From Aquilaria yunnanensis (taxonomy: Eukaryota > Streptophyta > Magnoliopsida > Malvales > Thymelaeaceae): DNA of 64,000 bases. The stretch lies in the NCBI GenBank assembly GCA_039654915.1, contig CM077596.1, positions 47,986,501 through 48,050,500 on the forward strand. The letters are read 5' to 3'. Position numbers and translations under genes: made by a program. The notes under the pieces were generated by a model. That model saw only the letters and a program-made list of their open reading frames with translations. It was not told the DNA's origin and searched no databases. This document shows, piece by piece, positions 43,441 to 52,959 of this stretch (position 1 is the stretch's first letter; each line of letters begins with the position of its first letter).

Positions 43441-43649
43441 TGAAGTCAGATGTGTGCACTGAAGAGCAAAGAGTACTAAGCATAGATATAAACCATATAA
43501 TAAACATTCAAGGAAGATGGAAAGCACCACCCTGGAAATTCCTAGCCGAAGGAAAGGTGCTTGATGACCCAATTGAAGTTTTGAAAGTCAAGAGAAAGGT
43601 CAAAAAATATTTCCTCATTGGTGAAGAACTTTATCTGCAAGGCTAATCC

Positions 43650-44706
43650 AGTCCTCTGCAGAAATGCATTGGAGAGGCAAACGCAGAGTATATCCTAAGG
43701 GAAATACACGAAAGGAGGGTTGGTTCCCACATTGGTATAGACGCTTTAGCTAGTGTCATACTTTGGTAGGGATATTTCTACCCGACCATGAGACAAGATT
43801 TGCATAGACTTGTAAGAAGCTATGATAAGTGCCAAAAAATGCCATTTGAGGTTGTGACATTGGTGAATTATCCTTTTTCTTTTGCCATCTGAGGCATAAA
43901 CCTAATAGGCCCATTCCCCATTGCTCTGGGAGGGGTAATGTACTGCATGGTGGCGGTAGTCTATTTTACAAAATGGATAGAAGCGGAGCCATTGGCATCT
44001 ATATCGGCAAACGAAATCCAAAAATTCATGTGAAAAAAACATTATATGCAGGTTTGGCTGCCTGAGGGTGCTAATGCCGAATAACGAAACTCAGTTCACC
44101 AATAAAATATTCTAGAAATTTGCCACTGTCTGCAGCATCAAGATACATTTCGCCTTAGTAGCACATCCCAGAGTAATAGCTAAGTTGAAGTCTCCAACCG
44201 AACCATAAAAGATGGCTTGAAGAAACAACTGGGAAATTACTTAGTGTTTTATGGAGCTACTGGACAACTCAAAGGAAGGAAACTCAGGAGACTTTGTTCT
44301 CTCATGCTTATGGTAGTGAAGCCTTAGTTCCCATTAAAATAGTGCATTGATGCTTAAAAGTGCAAATCTTTAACCATAAGTCCAATGAAGTAGGCTTAAG
44401 GGCCAAGCTAAACTTATTGGAAGACCATAGAGAGTTGGCCAAGCTCCAAATAAGGGCATTTCAACAAAGAGTGACTGCTTTTGCATATCGAAAGGTTAAG
44501 TTGAAGGGAATCGAAGGTGGTGACTTGGTGCTCCACTCTACCGAGGTTGAGCCGCGAAGACCTATGCATAGTATTCTAAGGGTAAATTAGGAAGGTTTTA
44601 CCTAGTTACTGCCAAAGTCAAACCAGGGTTCTTTGAATTGAAAGACGCCTTCAAAGAAGAGCTAAAAAACACATGGCACATAGATTGTCTGAAAAGATAC
44701 TTGCTT
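43650..44706 (+). pseudogene. pol: Integrase of the second Tat/Retand element
   Basis: The zinc finger is readable (REIHERRVGSHIGIDALASV ... RSYDKCQKMPF; the first C of the C-x-x-C pair is replaced). The core starts GINLIGPFPIALGG near 43893 and continues VAVVYFTKWIEAEPLAS. The C-terminal part (KLNLLEDHRELAKLQIRAFQ; KVKLKGIEGGDLVLHS; EVEPRRPMHSIL) ends near 44706. Frames are repeatedly broken. Confidence 0.75.
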
Positions 44707-45245
44707 AATTTAGCTAAAGTACGTTTTTTAAAGATAAATACTTAGTGCAAGAAAAGTATGGCAAAGAAAAAACTTTTGTGGGAAGAGCACGCCCAAACTC
44801 ATGAATTAAGTCCTTATACTTAGGAAAATCATGAGAATAATGAAAGTCTTTACTATTGCCGAAACAAGTAAAGAAGAACCGAAGTTCTAAAGAAACCTCA
44901 GCCATTAAGCCAAAAAATGAAGTTAAACTCACGGCTTAGGAAATATGATAATTCCAGAAGGCATGCAAAAAAGCTGAAGGATTAGCAATTCATCATTTAA
45001 AGCAAGTGAATGCATTGATAAATCCTTCAAAGTACGAATGCCCGATAGGCCAAAGTATAAAGTCAATAACCATAGAAAAGCTAAAGGATGTTGCTTAAAG
45101 GAAAATAAATGAAGTAAAAATAATTGAATAAGGATCTATTTACATTGAAAAGGCCGATCTATGGCTAAATTACAAGCAGGTGTGAATAATAATAGCATGC
45201 AAGAAATAAAGAAAAAAAAAACAGTAATATAAAGGAGCAACGAAT
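44707..45245. other. Convergence zone of pol and the antisense gene, no array seen
   Basis: This region corresponds to 19463-20119 of the younger element but shows no tandem hairpin array to my eye. It is A-rich on the plus strand, and I recognise no protein. Confidence 0.4.
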
Positions 45246-47770
45246 TCAAGGGTCAACACCCATATTGTCTCCTGCCTCTTCTTCTTTATCTTCCTCATTT
45301 TCCTCATTTTCCTCATCCTTGGTTCCTTTATCATCTGGAAGGTTTTTGAGCTCACTAAGGTACTTGTCTTTGGACCATACCGATGCTTTCCCCTCGGGCC
45401 CGCGGAAGGCATTCGAATAAGAAAGGTCAAGATAGGGATGCCACTTAAAAACTTGATAACGGGCAAGAAAAAAGCCATCTCGAAGTCCTAGGATGGCGAT
45501 ATTGATGATCTTTTACAACTCCTCCCCCATCATTTTCTTTTCCAGCTTTAACTCCTTGATCCTCAGCTTGGCTTCACGAAACTCCTTTCAAAGGTCCTTC
45601 TAATCCTCCAAGTATGGCTTCACCTTTTGATCAAGGTCATCATTGTTGACCTTGACAATGTCACGACCAATGGGCATGAAGGAAAGCTGATGGCCAAGGT
45701 CCTCAATATGAGAGCTGGCTTTACGTTTAATGGCCTTCACCTCTTCGCCGACCTACTTTCTTCAGTTCCGCGAGCTTAGTGGTGGCCTTATACTTCAACC
45801 TGCCAAACTTGAAGGCCATATCGGTGAGAGCCCCCTTAGCCTTTGCCAAACTCTTATCGACTTTGTTCTAGATTTGCATTTGTTTTATGATGAAATCCCA
45901 GAAGTACCCAGATATAACAAAGAACTGCCAAAAAAATTGACTTAGCTATCACCAAACACAAGAAGTGAAATAAACTTCCAGTAAGGAGAATTAAAGGCCA
46001 GAGAAATTAACCTTGGAGGAGTAATCAGTTAATGCCGCATTAATGCATTCCTCGGTCAATAGCTATTTGGTGAGTTCCTAGAAAGTGATGATAATGGTCA
46101 TCTCTCGATAAAGTTAGGGGATCATCCTCCCAAATGCATCATGATCAAATAGGGACATGTCCTTAGTGACGTTTTAGACAGGTGACTTTGGAGCAACGCC
46201 CTTCACTAGGCAGACATTTCTTGCTGTGCAATGGGCCTCATGTTCTGCCATCTACCCAAGTACCGAAGTTTTCCTTGGATGGTCACACCGAAGTTTATTT
46301 ACTACGTTAGTCCCCAACCAATCTTCGATCAAGTTATAAGTTGAAAAGTAGCCAAGAAAGAGGGGAGTTGAAGTGACCAAACCTTGAGGAGGAACTTCAA
46401 CGTGCCTAGAAGTGCCTTTGCTGTTTGAAATCTCGACAGCATTTTCGACCAATACAACAAGCCTTTTCACTTTCTTCTTCTCTATCTTTTTTTCAGCATT
46501 ATGAGCAGTTAGGGCCTCTTCGATGACGGTTCTTAGCAAAGCCATGGCAATGCATGGACTCAACGGGGGGTGGAAAGCTCCTTCTCAATCTCTTCCAGTT
46601 TAGTAGCCTTGAAATTCTCCAGAAAATGGATCCCGATGTCCAAAAGAGGCCTTCACTCAGGGGCAACCTCCATGGAAGGGACATCGATGGATGAAGATAC
46701 AAAACGGGCTTTATTCAGATCAAAAAAGCCAGAGACCTTCTTTCTAGGCTTCATCTTGATAGACTTCTTGCCTTCTTCCTTCTGTGCCTTGGCAAGAAAG
46801 GTATTTCACTACAACTGGGCGCTAAAGTCTTCACCCATCTTTGTCAAAATGAAGGCATCAGTGTGAGTCACCGAAGAAGAAAAACCACAATAAGAAAAAC
46901 ACTTATAAGAAACAGGTAGAATAGGAAGATCCCCCCAGAGTAGTTAAACTGAAATCGGGGCCTTAAGGGGGTCATTGGCCTCAGGGGGATCAACCGAAGC
47001 AGGAGACAAATGAGGGTCGGTAGACTTAGATTTAATTGAGGGAGGGGGTAGACGTGAAAGGCACACAGAACCTCTGCCGACATCAAAACCCACTTAATGG
47101 GAAACAGAAATGATCAACTCCCTCATTTAAGTTCCCTTAGTCCAACACTGCTCGAATTCAAGTGTCAAAATCATGAAAATGCTTCTTCAACTTCTTGTCC
47201 AGAAGCATTAAAGGGTCATCGACATCCACCTCCAAGTTCCTAGAAGACCACTTGCCTAGACTCCAGCACTGACATCAAAAAATACTTATTCTGCCAGTTG
47301 TGCCAGCCATCTTGGGTGTTGAGCACAAAAGATTACTTCTTGCTCCCTGAACCTCATAAGAGCATATAGTAGAAAGACCCCTTCGGTGCAGTAAGTAGCT
47401 TGTAGTACTACAAAAAGATGAGGAAATATGGCTCTAACCCGAACACGTTTCTCATGCACAAATATGTGTTAAAATGAACATAGGAGTTTAGATGAACCTG
47501 GTTCATTGCGATCTTATGGAATTAGCAAAAGTCCTTCACCACAAGATAGGGAAAATATCAAAGCCCAAACTTCAATTGGGGCTTAAAGATGGTGATCTCG
47601 CCCTCATGGGCCTAATAACTCATCTCCTCCTTGTTCGACATGTGAACAGTGACCTTGGAGAGAAGTGAGTACTTCATCCTCCATTTCACAACCTTCTCTA
47701 GCATGGTGCAGCTCAAATGAGCATCCAGAGATTCCCAATTGCCCCTAGATGTGATGGTTGCTTCGGCCAT
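45246..47770 (-). pseudogene. Antisense extra gene (aORF) of the second Tat/Retand element
   Basis: The minus strand from ATG 47770 reads MAEATITSRGNWESLDAHLS and then, through several stops, a domain aligning with the first element's aORF. For example FHKIAMNQVHLNSYVHFNTY pairs with FCQFHGIAVNQLPPNSYCYF, and YYKLLTAPKGSFYYML with YYKLSVVPKGGFYFML. A middle frame (46563-46252) and a charged part follow. The C-terminal block DGFFLARYQVFKWHPYLDL near 45460 pairs with DGFCLARHQVLQRFLGLDL. It ends in an acidic run (E-E-N-E-E-D-K-E-E-E) and a stop at 45246-45248. Multiple nonsense codons make it a pseudogene. Position, direction and domain order equal those of the younger copy. Confidence 0.75.
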
Positions 47771-47950
47771 TAGTCTACTCCGGGTAAAGGAAAGAAAAGT
47801 AAAGGAAGAAATAGGGGAGTAGAAGCAAGGCCCACCTAAAAAAGGAAAAACTTAACCGAAAGGTCATAGGAAAACTATAAAAATTTAAGAGAAAAAAGAA
47901 GCAAGTATGAGCAGAGAGCAGGGGATGAGTTTCCCACTAGAGGGAGGAGG

Positions 47951-48075
47951 TATATACGGCCCTAGAAGAAATGTGAGCAAACATCGCATTGAATGAAAAT
48001 GGGAAAAGGCGAAAATGCCCTTCTGCTCACTCTAAGCACGCAATGCTGGATGAACCTATTGTTGAATGGCACGTG
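47951..48075 (-). promoter_or_regulatory. Antisense promoter of the second aORF: G-box and TATA
   Basis: On the minus strand a TATATA (47951-47956) lies about 180 bp before the ATG at 47770. A G-box CACGTG (48070-48075) lies about 115 bp further upstream. The order G-box, TATA, leader, ATG parallels 9331-9631 in the younger element. The sequence is old and may no longer work. Confidence 0.5.
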
Positions 48076-48314
48076 TGCCCTGAGACCCAAGATCAAGGTA
48101 ATGATTCATGAAGAAACATAAAGTTGCCCGCTTGTAAACTAACATCATGTGCACTAATTAAAAGAACATAACTGACACCCCTAAAATGAAACGACGGAAT
48201 GTAATTCTGGCAGGAATAACTGCCACTTTAGAGAAGCCCAAGTGACGCGTTGGTAAGAAAGGGAAGCGTCAAAGCCAAAAATGCCAAGGAAGCGTACTAC
48301 CGATGGGACTGGGC

Positions 48315-48658
48315 ATGCAAATCACTTATTTAGCCCTATGTCAGGACAGCTGGCTGTAAAGATAGTTGGGATGACATAGACTCCTGTTCCTTAATCTAGT
48401 CAAACACGTGGATGGCTGTTTTGGGAGCTCAACTCTTCAAAGCAAGTATAAAAGGAGCCATCTTCAGGTACACACACAAGGGGATATCCGGTTGAATATT
48501 AGTTTCTTACTTGGGCATCAGAGAGTCCCTCCTCAGAAAACACTCCGGACTTCCTTCATCCCTTTCTGGTGTCTTTTAGGGGCTGTAGCTGACTAGAGTA
48601 CGTCCATCCAGATGTCAATGCAAAACTCAAACAACCGAGGTCCCCAAGGACACCATCA
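48315..48658 (+). repeat. Right LTR of the second Tat/Retand element
   Basis: Homologous to 38995-39356, with TATA-like caagtataaaagg near 48446 and the end acaccatca at 48658. It is preceded by gatgggactgggcatg, comparable to the polypurine tract of the younger element (aaaggggggcatg), which supports this start. Confidence 0.8.
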
Positions 48659-49204
48659 GATAAATTCTTATAGAATCAACTAACTTCCACATTTGAGATT
48701 TCAAATATGTACTAAGGATGAAACAAAAGAAAATGCTAGACATAACAATCATATTAAAGAAATCCAATCATTGAGATATAGTATCAACTAACTAATGGAA
48801 GACCCAAAAAAAAGGGAAGAAAATGAGAAGACAAAAAAGTTAAAAAAAAACCTATAATACCTTTAAAAATTTGGACACTTTGAACAAAACCAGAGGACAG
48901 ATCTTGCCATGGTGTATCCAACTGGAGACAGAAACAGTGGTAGAGGATAAGAACAAATGAATGAGAGACGAACAAAAGAATGGGAGAACAAATCTTGCAA
49001 CGGAGGCAGAAACAAACAGATGAGAACACGTCTCACTACGAAGGACGATGATCTGAACATGTGAAAGAAAGACACGGAGGGAAAGACGAAGATATCGCAG
49101 TGGCAATTGGTGCCGGCACTGGGACTCAAGCAATTAGGATCGAAAGAAAGGCGGATCGGATGGGTTTAGGGAAACAGATGAATTTGGGCTATCAATGTTT
49201 CAAG
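48659..49204. other. Right interior of the long-TIR element
   Basis: A-rich and gag/aca-rich sequence with no recognised protein. Part of it (48890-49160) has higher complexity, reads openly in short frames on both strands, and could be a captured gene fragment, but I cannot identify it. Confidence 0.4.
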
Positions 49205-49498
49205 TCCATAAAATTAAGTGTTTGTATCAATTCAATCCTAAAACTTTTTACTTTTTCACTATAGTCATTTTTCTTATGAGAAAAAACATAATGTGGTTTT
49301 TTGGGCTGTCACATCAACATCCAAGTCACAATGCCACCAACTTCTATCCGAGATAATAAAAAAACTGATTAAAGGGACTACAATTGAACGCGCACTGGGA
49401 GGTGGGGGATTTTATGATAATACAAGGCAAAGTAAGTGACGACTTTAGCACAAGCATCAAAACTAGAAGACTATGAATAGATTTTACCCTTATGACTT

Positions 49499-50268
49499 GC
49501 TACCAGCAATAGACTGGAGGCCTGAGGTGGCTTGGGGTCCATAAACTTGGCTAAATTGGCAAGGATATTAAAAAAAGGCAGACTTATATTATCAAATAAT
49601 CATTGCTGCCTTTATAGGACTTCAAAAAAACCACTGAAAAATTGTTTATTGTCAATTTTTCTTCTATTTCATAGTATGTTTAAAACTAATTCTCTTTCTA
49701 TTCCAAAATGGATGATAAGTATTTCTTTTTGATTTGTTTCAACAAAATTGAGCTGTTTCATTTTTTTTAATTTTTTAACATTTAATTTACCTTACCGCTC
49801 TTATTTAGTTTTACATAAAGAAATGTATCATCCAAAGTGATACAAATGAAGTACTTCATTTAGCTAATGATCATCTGAATCATCACATTTTTCAACAAAA
49901 TAATTAATTTGTATAAGTTTTTTTCCCTTAACTAACTTAGAAAAATCATAAAAATAATTTGTTAGAAAATAAATATTTTAAAAGTAATTTGCAGACTTCT
50001 TTAAGCTATAATTCTAAATGTTACACAAGTTAAACAAATAATCATTAAAAAAACAACTACTAATAAATATTTATCAATTATTTATACACATACAATCTGT
50101 AGCTCAACGCTTTTCAGATTCTTTTATTTTTCTAACTGTCACTGTTATACTATAAATCCATAATATGTTTCATGTTACCTTTAAATGTAATGTCATTGCC
50201 TCAGCTCTCCATTAAAGGAGTAAGTCATGTGTGGGAATATCTTGTCCTAACTTCGTAATTTTACACCA
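49499..50268. other. AT-rich sequence, no feature recognised
   Basis: Nothing beyond AT-rich composition is visible between the long-TIR element and the foldback MITE. Confidence 0.4.
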
Positions 50269-50582
50269 AATTCGTTTTAACTTTAGTCAATTGACTATAA
50301 AATGACTTATTTTTATTTTTATATCTTTTTTACTTGAAACTAATTTTATTTAAAAGCCAATATTATGTAGTTACAATAATCAATTGAAAATACAATTTTT
50401 ATAATCTTACTAAATTTTTATGAATTTTTTTAGTTTCAAGCCTTAAAAAAGAAAAATTTATAAAAATTCATTTTCAAATTGATTATTGTATCTACATAAC
50501 ATTGGCTTTCAAATAAAATTGATTTCAGGTAAAAAAGATGTAAAAATTGAAAAAAGTTAGTTGACTTTAGCTCAAACGAATT
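50269..50582. mobile_element. Foldback MITE with near full-length inverted repeat
   Basis: The left arm (aattcgttttaactttagtc ... aaagccaatattatgtagtt) is matched inversely by the right arm (in inverse, aattcgtttgagctaaagtc ... aaagccaatgttatgtagat). Arms are about 130-140 bp around a centre near 50430. A transcript would form a long imperfect hairpin. The target duplication is not clear. Confidence 0.7.
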
Positions 50583-50639
50583 AGCCATTAAGCAAAACCC
50601 TCTTAAAGTTTAACAATTCCAGGAGCTAGGACTTAAGGA

Positions 50640-50885
50640 ACAGTACATTTAGTTGCTAGCAGCGGAAGAAAGCATGTAGGATTAGAAGTGTAGAAAGTGG
50701 CTCAGATAGGTGGATTCTAGCACGCATTTCTTTCATCAAGCCACTAAAAGTAAGCGTATGAAATGTCGTATTTCTGGATTTCAAACTAATGATGACCGGT
50801 GGCTCTACGATGAGACTGATATTCAAGCCCATATTCATACATCTTTCTATAAACAAAGGCGCAATACGATGAGGTTCTGGTTGAA
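50640..50885 (+). pseudogene. L1-type LINE fragment
   Basis: Translation shows the linker before RT in plant L1 ORF2: STHFFHQATKSKRMKCRISG then DDRWLYDETDIQAHIHTSFY (family pattern N-T-x-F-F-H ... I ... D-x-x-G-x-x ... F-Y). It ends where the Ogre LTR starts at 50895. The region corresponds to sequence upstream of the LINE piece at 7957, but whether they are one family cannot be judged. Confidence 0.7.
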
Positions 50886-51412
50886 TATATATATTGTTGA
50901 CACTCAATTTCGTCCGGCCTTTTTTTAAAAAAAAAAATTTTTTTTTAAAAAAAAAACTAATTAAAAAAATTATTATTATTATTATTATTATTGCTAAAAA
51001 ATTTTAATTATGTTAATTAGTTTAAAATATATTTTTATTTTGAGAAGATTTGATTTAAAATAATATATGTGCAAATATGTATGTGTTTGGAATAAAAATA
51101 AAATTTCAGAAAAAAATGACAAAAAAATTAAAAGTTTGAGGTAAAAATGACAAAATTGAGAAGTTTCGGATAAAATTGACAAATTCTGAAAGTTTCAGGA
51201 GCTTTGGGTAATTTTTCGCGTCAATTTTGGGCCTAAACGGACATTTCTAGCCCAAATTGACAGAAAACGTTAAAATTGTCAAAATCAGAAGCTTCTGAGC
51301 TTATCCAGAGCTGGAGTAACGTAAAGGACTGAAACTGTCATTTTACCAATTTAAAAGATAAGTTTGATATTTTTTATTAATTTATCCGTCCACAGTTCAG
51401 CTAAGCTCCTTC

Positions 51413-51420
51413 TATAAATA
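51413..51420 (+). promoter_or_regulatory. TATA box of the Ogre LTR promoter
   Basis: tataaata in a pyrimidine-rich context (ctccttctataaatacccc), about 520 bp into the LTR. The predicted start is near 51445-51450, putting the CCG-rich segment and the 48-bp array in the transcribed leader. Confidence 0.75.
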
Positions 51421-51596
51421 CCCCCCCAAATTCAGTGCTAAACATATACAAAATCAGAGAAAAAAGTTCAGAGCTCCGTTTTAGAAAAAGAGAAAATAGA
51501 AGCCTTAGTCCTAGCCTCTCCTCCCTCTGCCAAAACAGTCCCAAAATTATTTTTTCTTACGTTTCGACTACCTTCTTCCTCCGTTTTCTCTTTCTT

Positions 51597-51890
51597 TCTT
51601 TTTCTGTCGCCGTCCTATCCCGCTGCCGTCGCCCTGCCGCCGCCGTCTCACCGTCGCCGTCGTTCCTACGCCGTCGCCATCGCCATCGCCGCCGCGCCCA
51701 GCAGTCCTGCCGTCTCGCGCCGCCGCACCCAGCCGTCCTGCCGCCGTCGCCCCGCTCCCTCGCCGCCGTCGTCCCGGCCGCCGTTACCCTCGCCGCCGTC
51801 GCCCCGCGCCCTCGTCGCCGTCGCCCGGCCGCCCTGCACCCTCGCCGCCTCCGCCTGCCCAGCCCCGTCACCCCCTCCTCCTCCCTCGCG
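51597..51890 (+). repeat. GC-rich CCG/CGT microsatellite-like segment in the Ogre LTR
   Basis: About 290 bp dominated by gccgccgtcgcc words, in sharp contrast to the very AT-rich surroundings. It lies just after the predicted transcription start. Arginine- or proline/alanine-rich open frames in it are products of composition. Confidence 0.8.
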
Positions 51891-52134
51891 TCGCCTCTGA
51901 TTCTTTCTCCAGATTCAATTTTAATTTTTAAGGGTAAAACCTCCTTTCAGTCCTTCATCTTTTCAATTTCTTTCTATTAGGTCACTAACCTTTTTATTTT
52001 GTCTTTGCAGAAAATTAATTAACTAACTCATTTATTTTTTTACTTGTTTATTTATTTGTTTATTATTGTTATTATTACTAACCTTTTTTTTTTTTTTTGT
52101 TATTAGCAACTAACAACTAACTTGCTAATTTTTA

Positions 52135-52605
52135 CTAACCTTTATCATTATTGTTGTTAATAATTAATTAAATTGTCTAACTTTTATTTTTGTTGTAATT
52201 AATTAACTTAATTAAACTTGGCTAACTTTTATTTATTGTTGTTAATTAATTAACTTAATTAAACTTGGCTAACTTTTATTATTGTTGTTAATTAATTAAC
52301 TTAATTAAACTTGGCTAACTTTTATTTATTGTTGTTAATTAATTAACTTAATTAAACTTGGCTAATTTTTATTATTGTTGTTAATTAATTAACAATTAAT
52401 TAAACTTGGCTAACTTTTATTATTGTTGTTAATTAATTAACTTAATTAAACTTGGCTAAATTTTATTATCGTTGATAATTAATTAACTTAATTAAACTTG
52501 GCTAATTTTTATTATTGTTGATAATTAATTAACTTAATTAAACTTGGCTAATTTTTATTATTGTTGTTAATTAATTAACTTTTATAATTGTTGCTAACAT
52601 TTATT
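52135..52605 (+). repeat. Tandem array of about 48-bp units in the Ogre LTR
   Basis: About nine units with the core ttgttaattaattaactt followed by aattaaacttggctaac and a ttttatt spacer, with single-base and small-length differences. The words aattaattaac and ttaattaa are self-complementary, so units can pair with themselves or each other. Confidence 0.85.
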
Positions 52606-52959
52606 ATTTTTTTAAGTGGATGGCCAAAAAGCCCCACTTTATTAATTTTTCTTTATATGATTTAATTTATTTAATTCACCTTTTACCCATAAATAAAAAA
52701 AAACTAAAAGAAGATTATTTTGTAATTAATTATTAAGGCTAATAAAAATTTAAAAGCCAATTATTTTATTTTTATTTTGGAATACATGTTTTATTATAAC
52801 AAAGTTAACTTTTTTTTAAAATTAATAAATAAACATGATTAAATCAATTCTTTTTAAATATTTTTTTTAAAAATTCAAGAAAAATCCAATAAAATTATAA
52901 ATAAAATTAATAACTAATTAAAATGTTAAAATCTAATAAAAATTAAAACTCCATGACCA

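Larger units (their letters stand above)
38995..48658 (+). mobile_element. Second Tat/Retand-type gypsy element with antisense gene
   Basis: LTRs at 38995-39356 and 48315-48658 share long blocks (gggagctcaacccttcaaagc / gggagctcaactcttcaaagc; TATA-like caagtataaaa; both ending in catca). Between them on the plus strand lie PBS, Gag, protease, RT, RNase H and integrase. On the minus strand at 45246-47770 is a homologue of the antisense gene of the 8076-25900 element. The LTRs are clearly diverged and coding frames carry dozens of stops, so this copy is much older. No target duplication was found. Confidence 0.85.
38267..49490. mobile_element. Long-TIR (Mutator-like) element opened by a gypsy insertion
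   Basis: A 260-285 bp segment at 38267-38525 recurs in inverse orientation at 49205-49490 (AGGGTAAAA[C/T]CCATTTGTGG-type ends; shared inner blocks such as atctcgaacggaagttg / atctcggatagaagttgg). The element is bounded by tatgactt at 38259-38266 and 49491-49498 (or ttatgactt, 9 bp, if the first A is not counted). Long TIRs with an 8-9 bp duplication point to a Mutator-like element. Without the nested gypsy it would be about 1.6 kb. No MURA-type transposase is visible. Confidence 0.75.

Noticed and set aside
51435..51980. A 181-codon plus-strand frame and an arginine-rich 104-codon minus-strand frame
   Set aside because: Both are produced by the CCG/CGT repeat in the Ogre LTR, and there is no recognisable domain.
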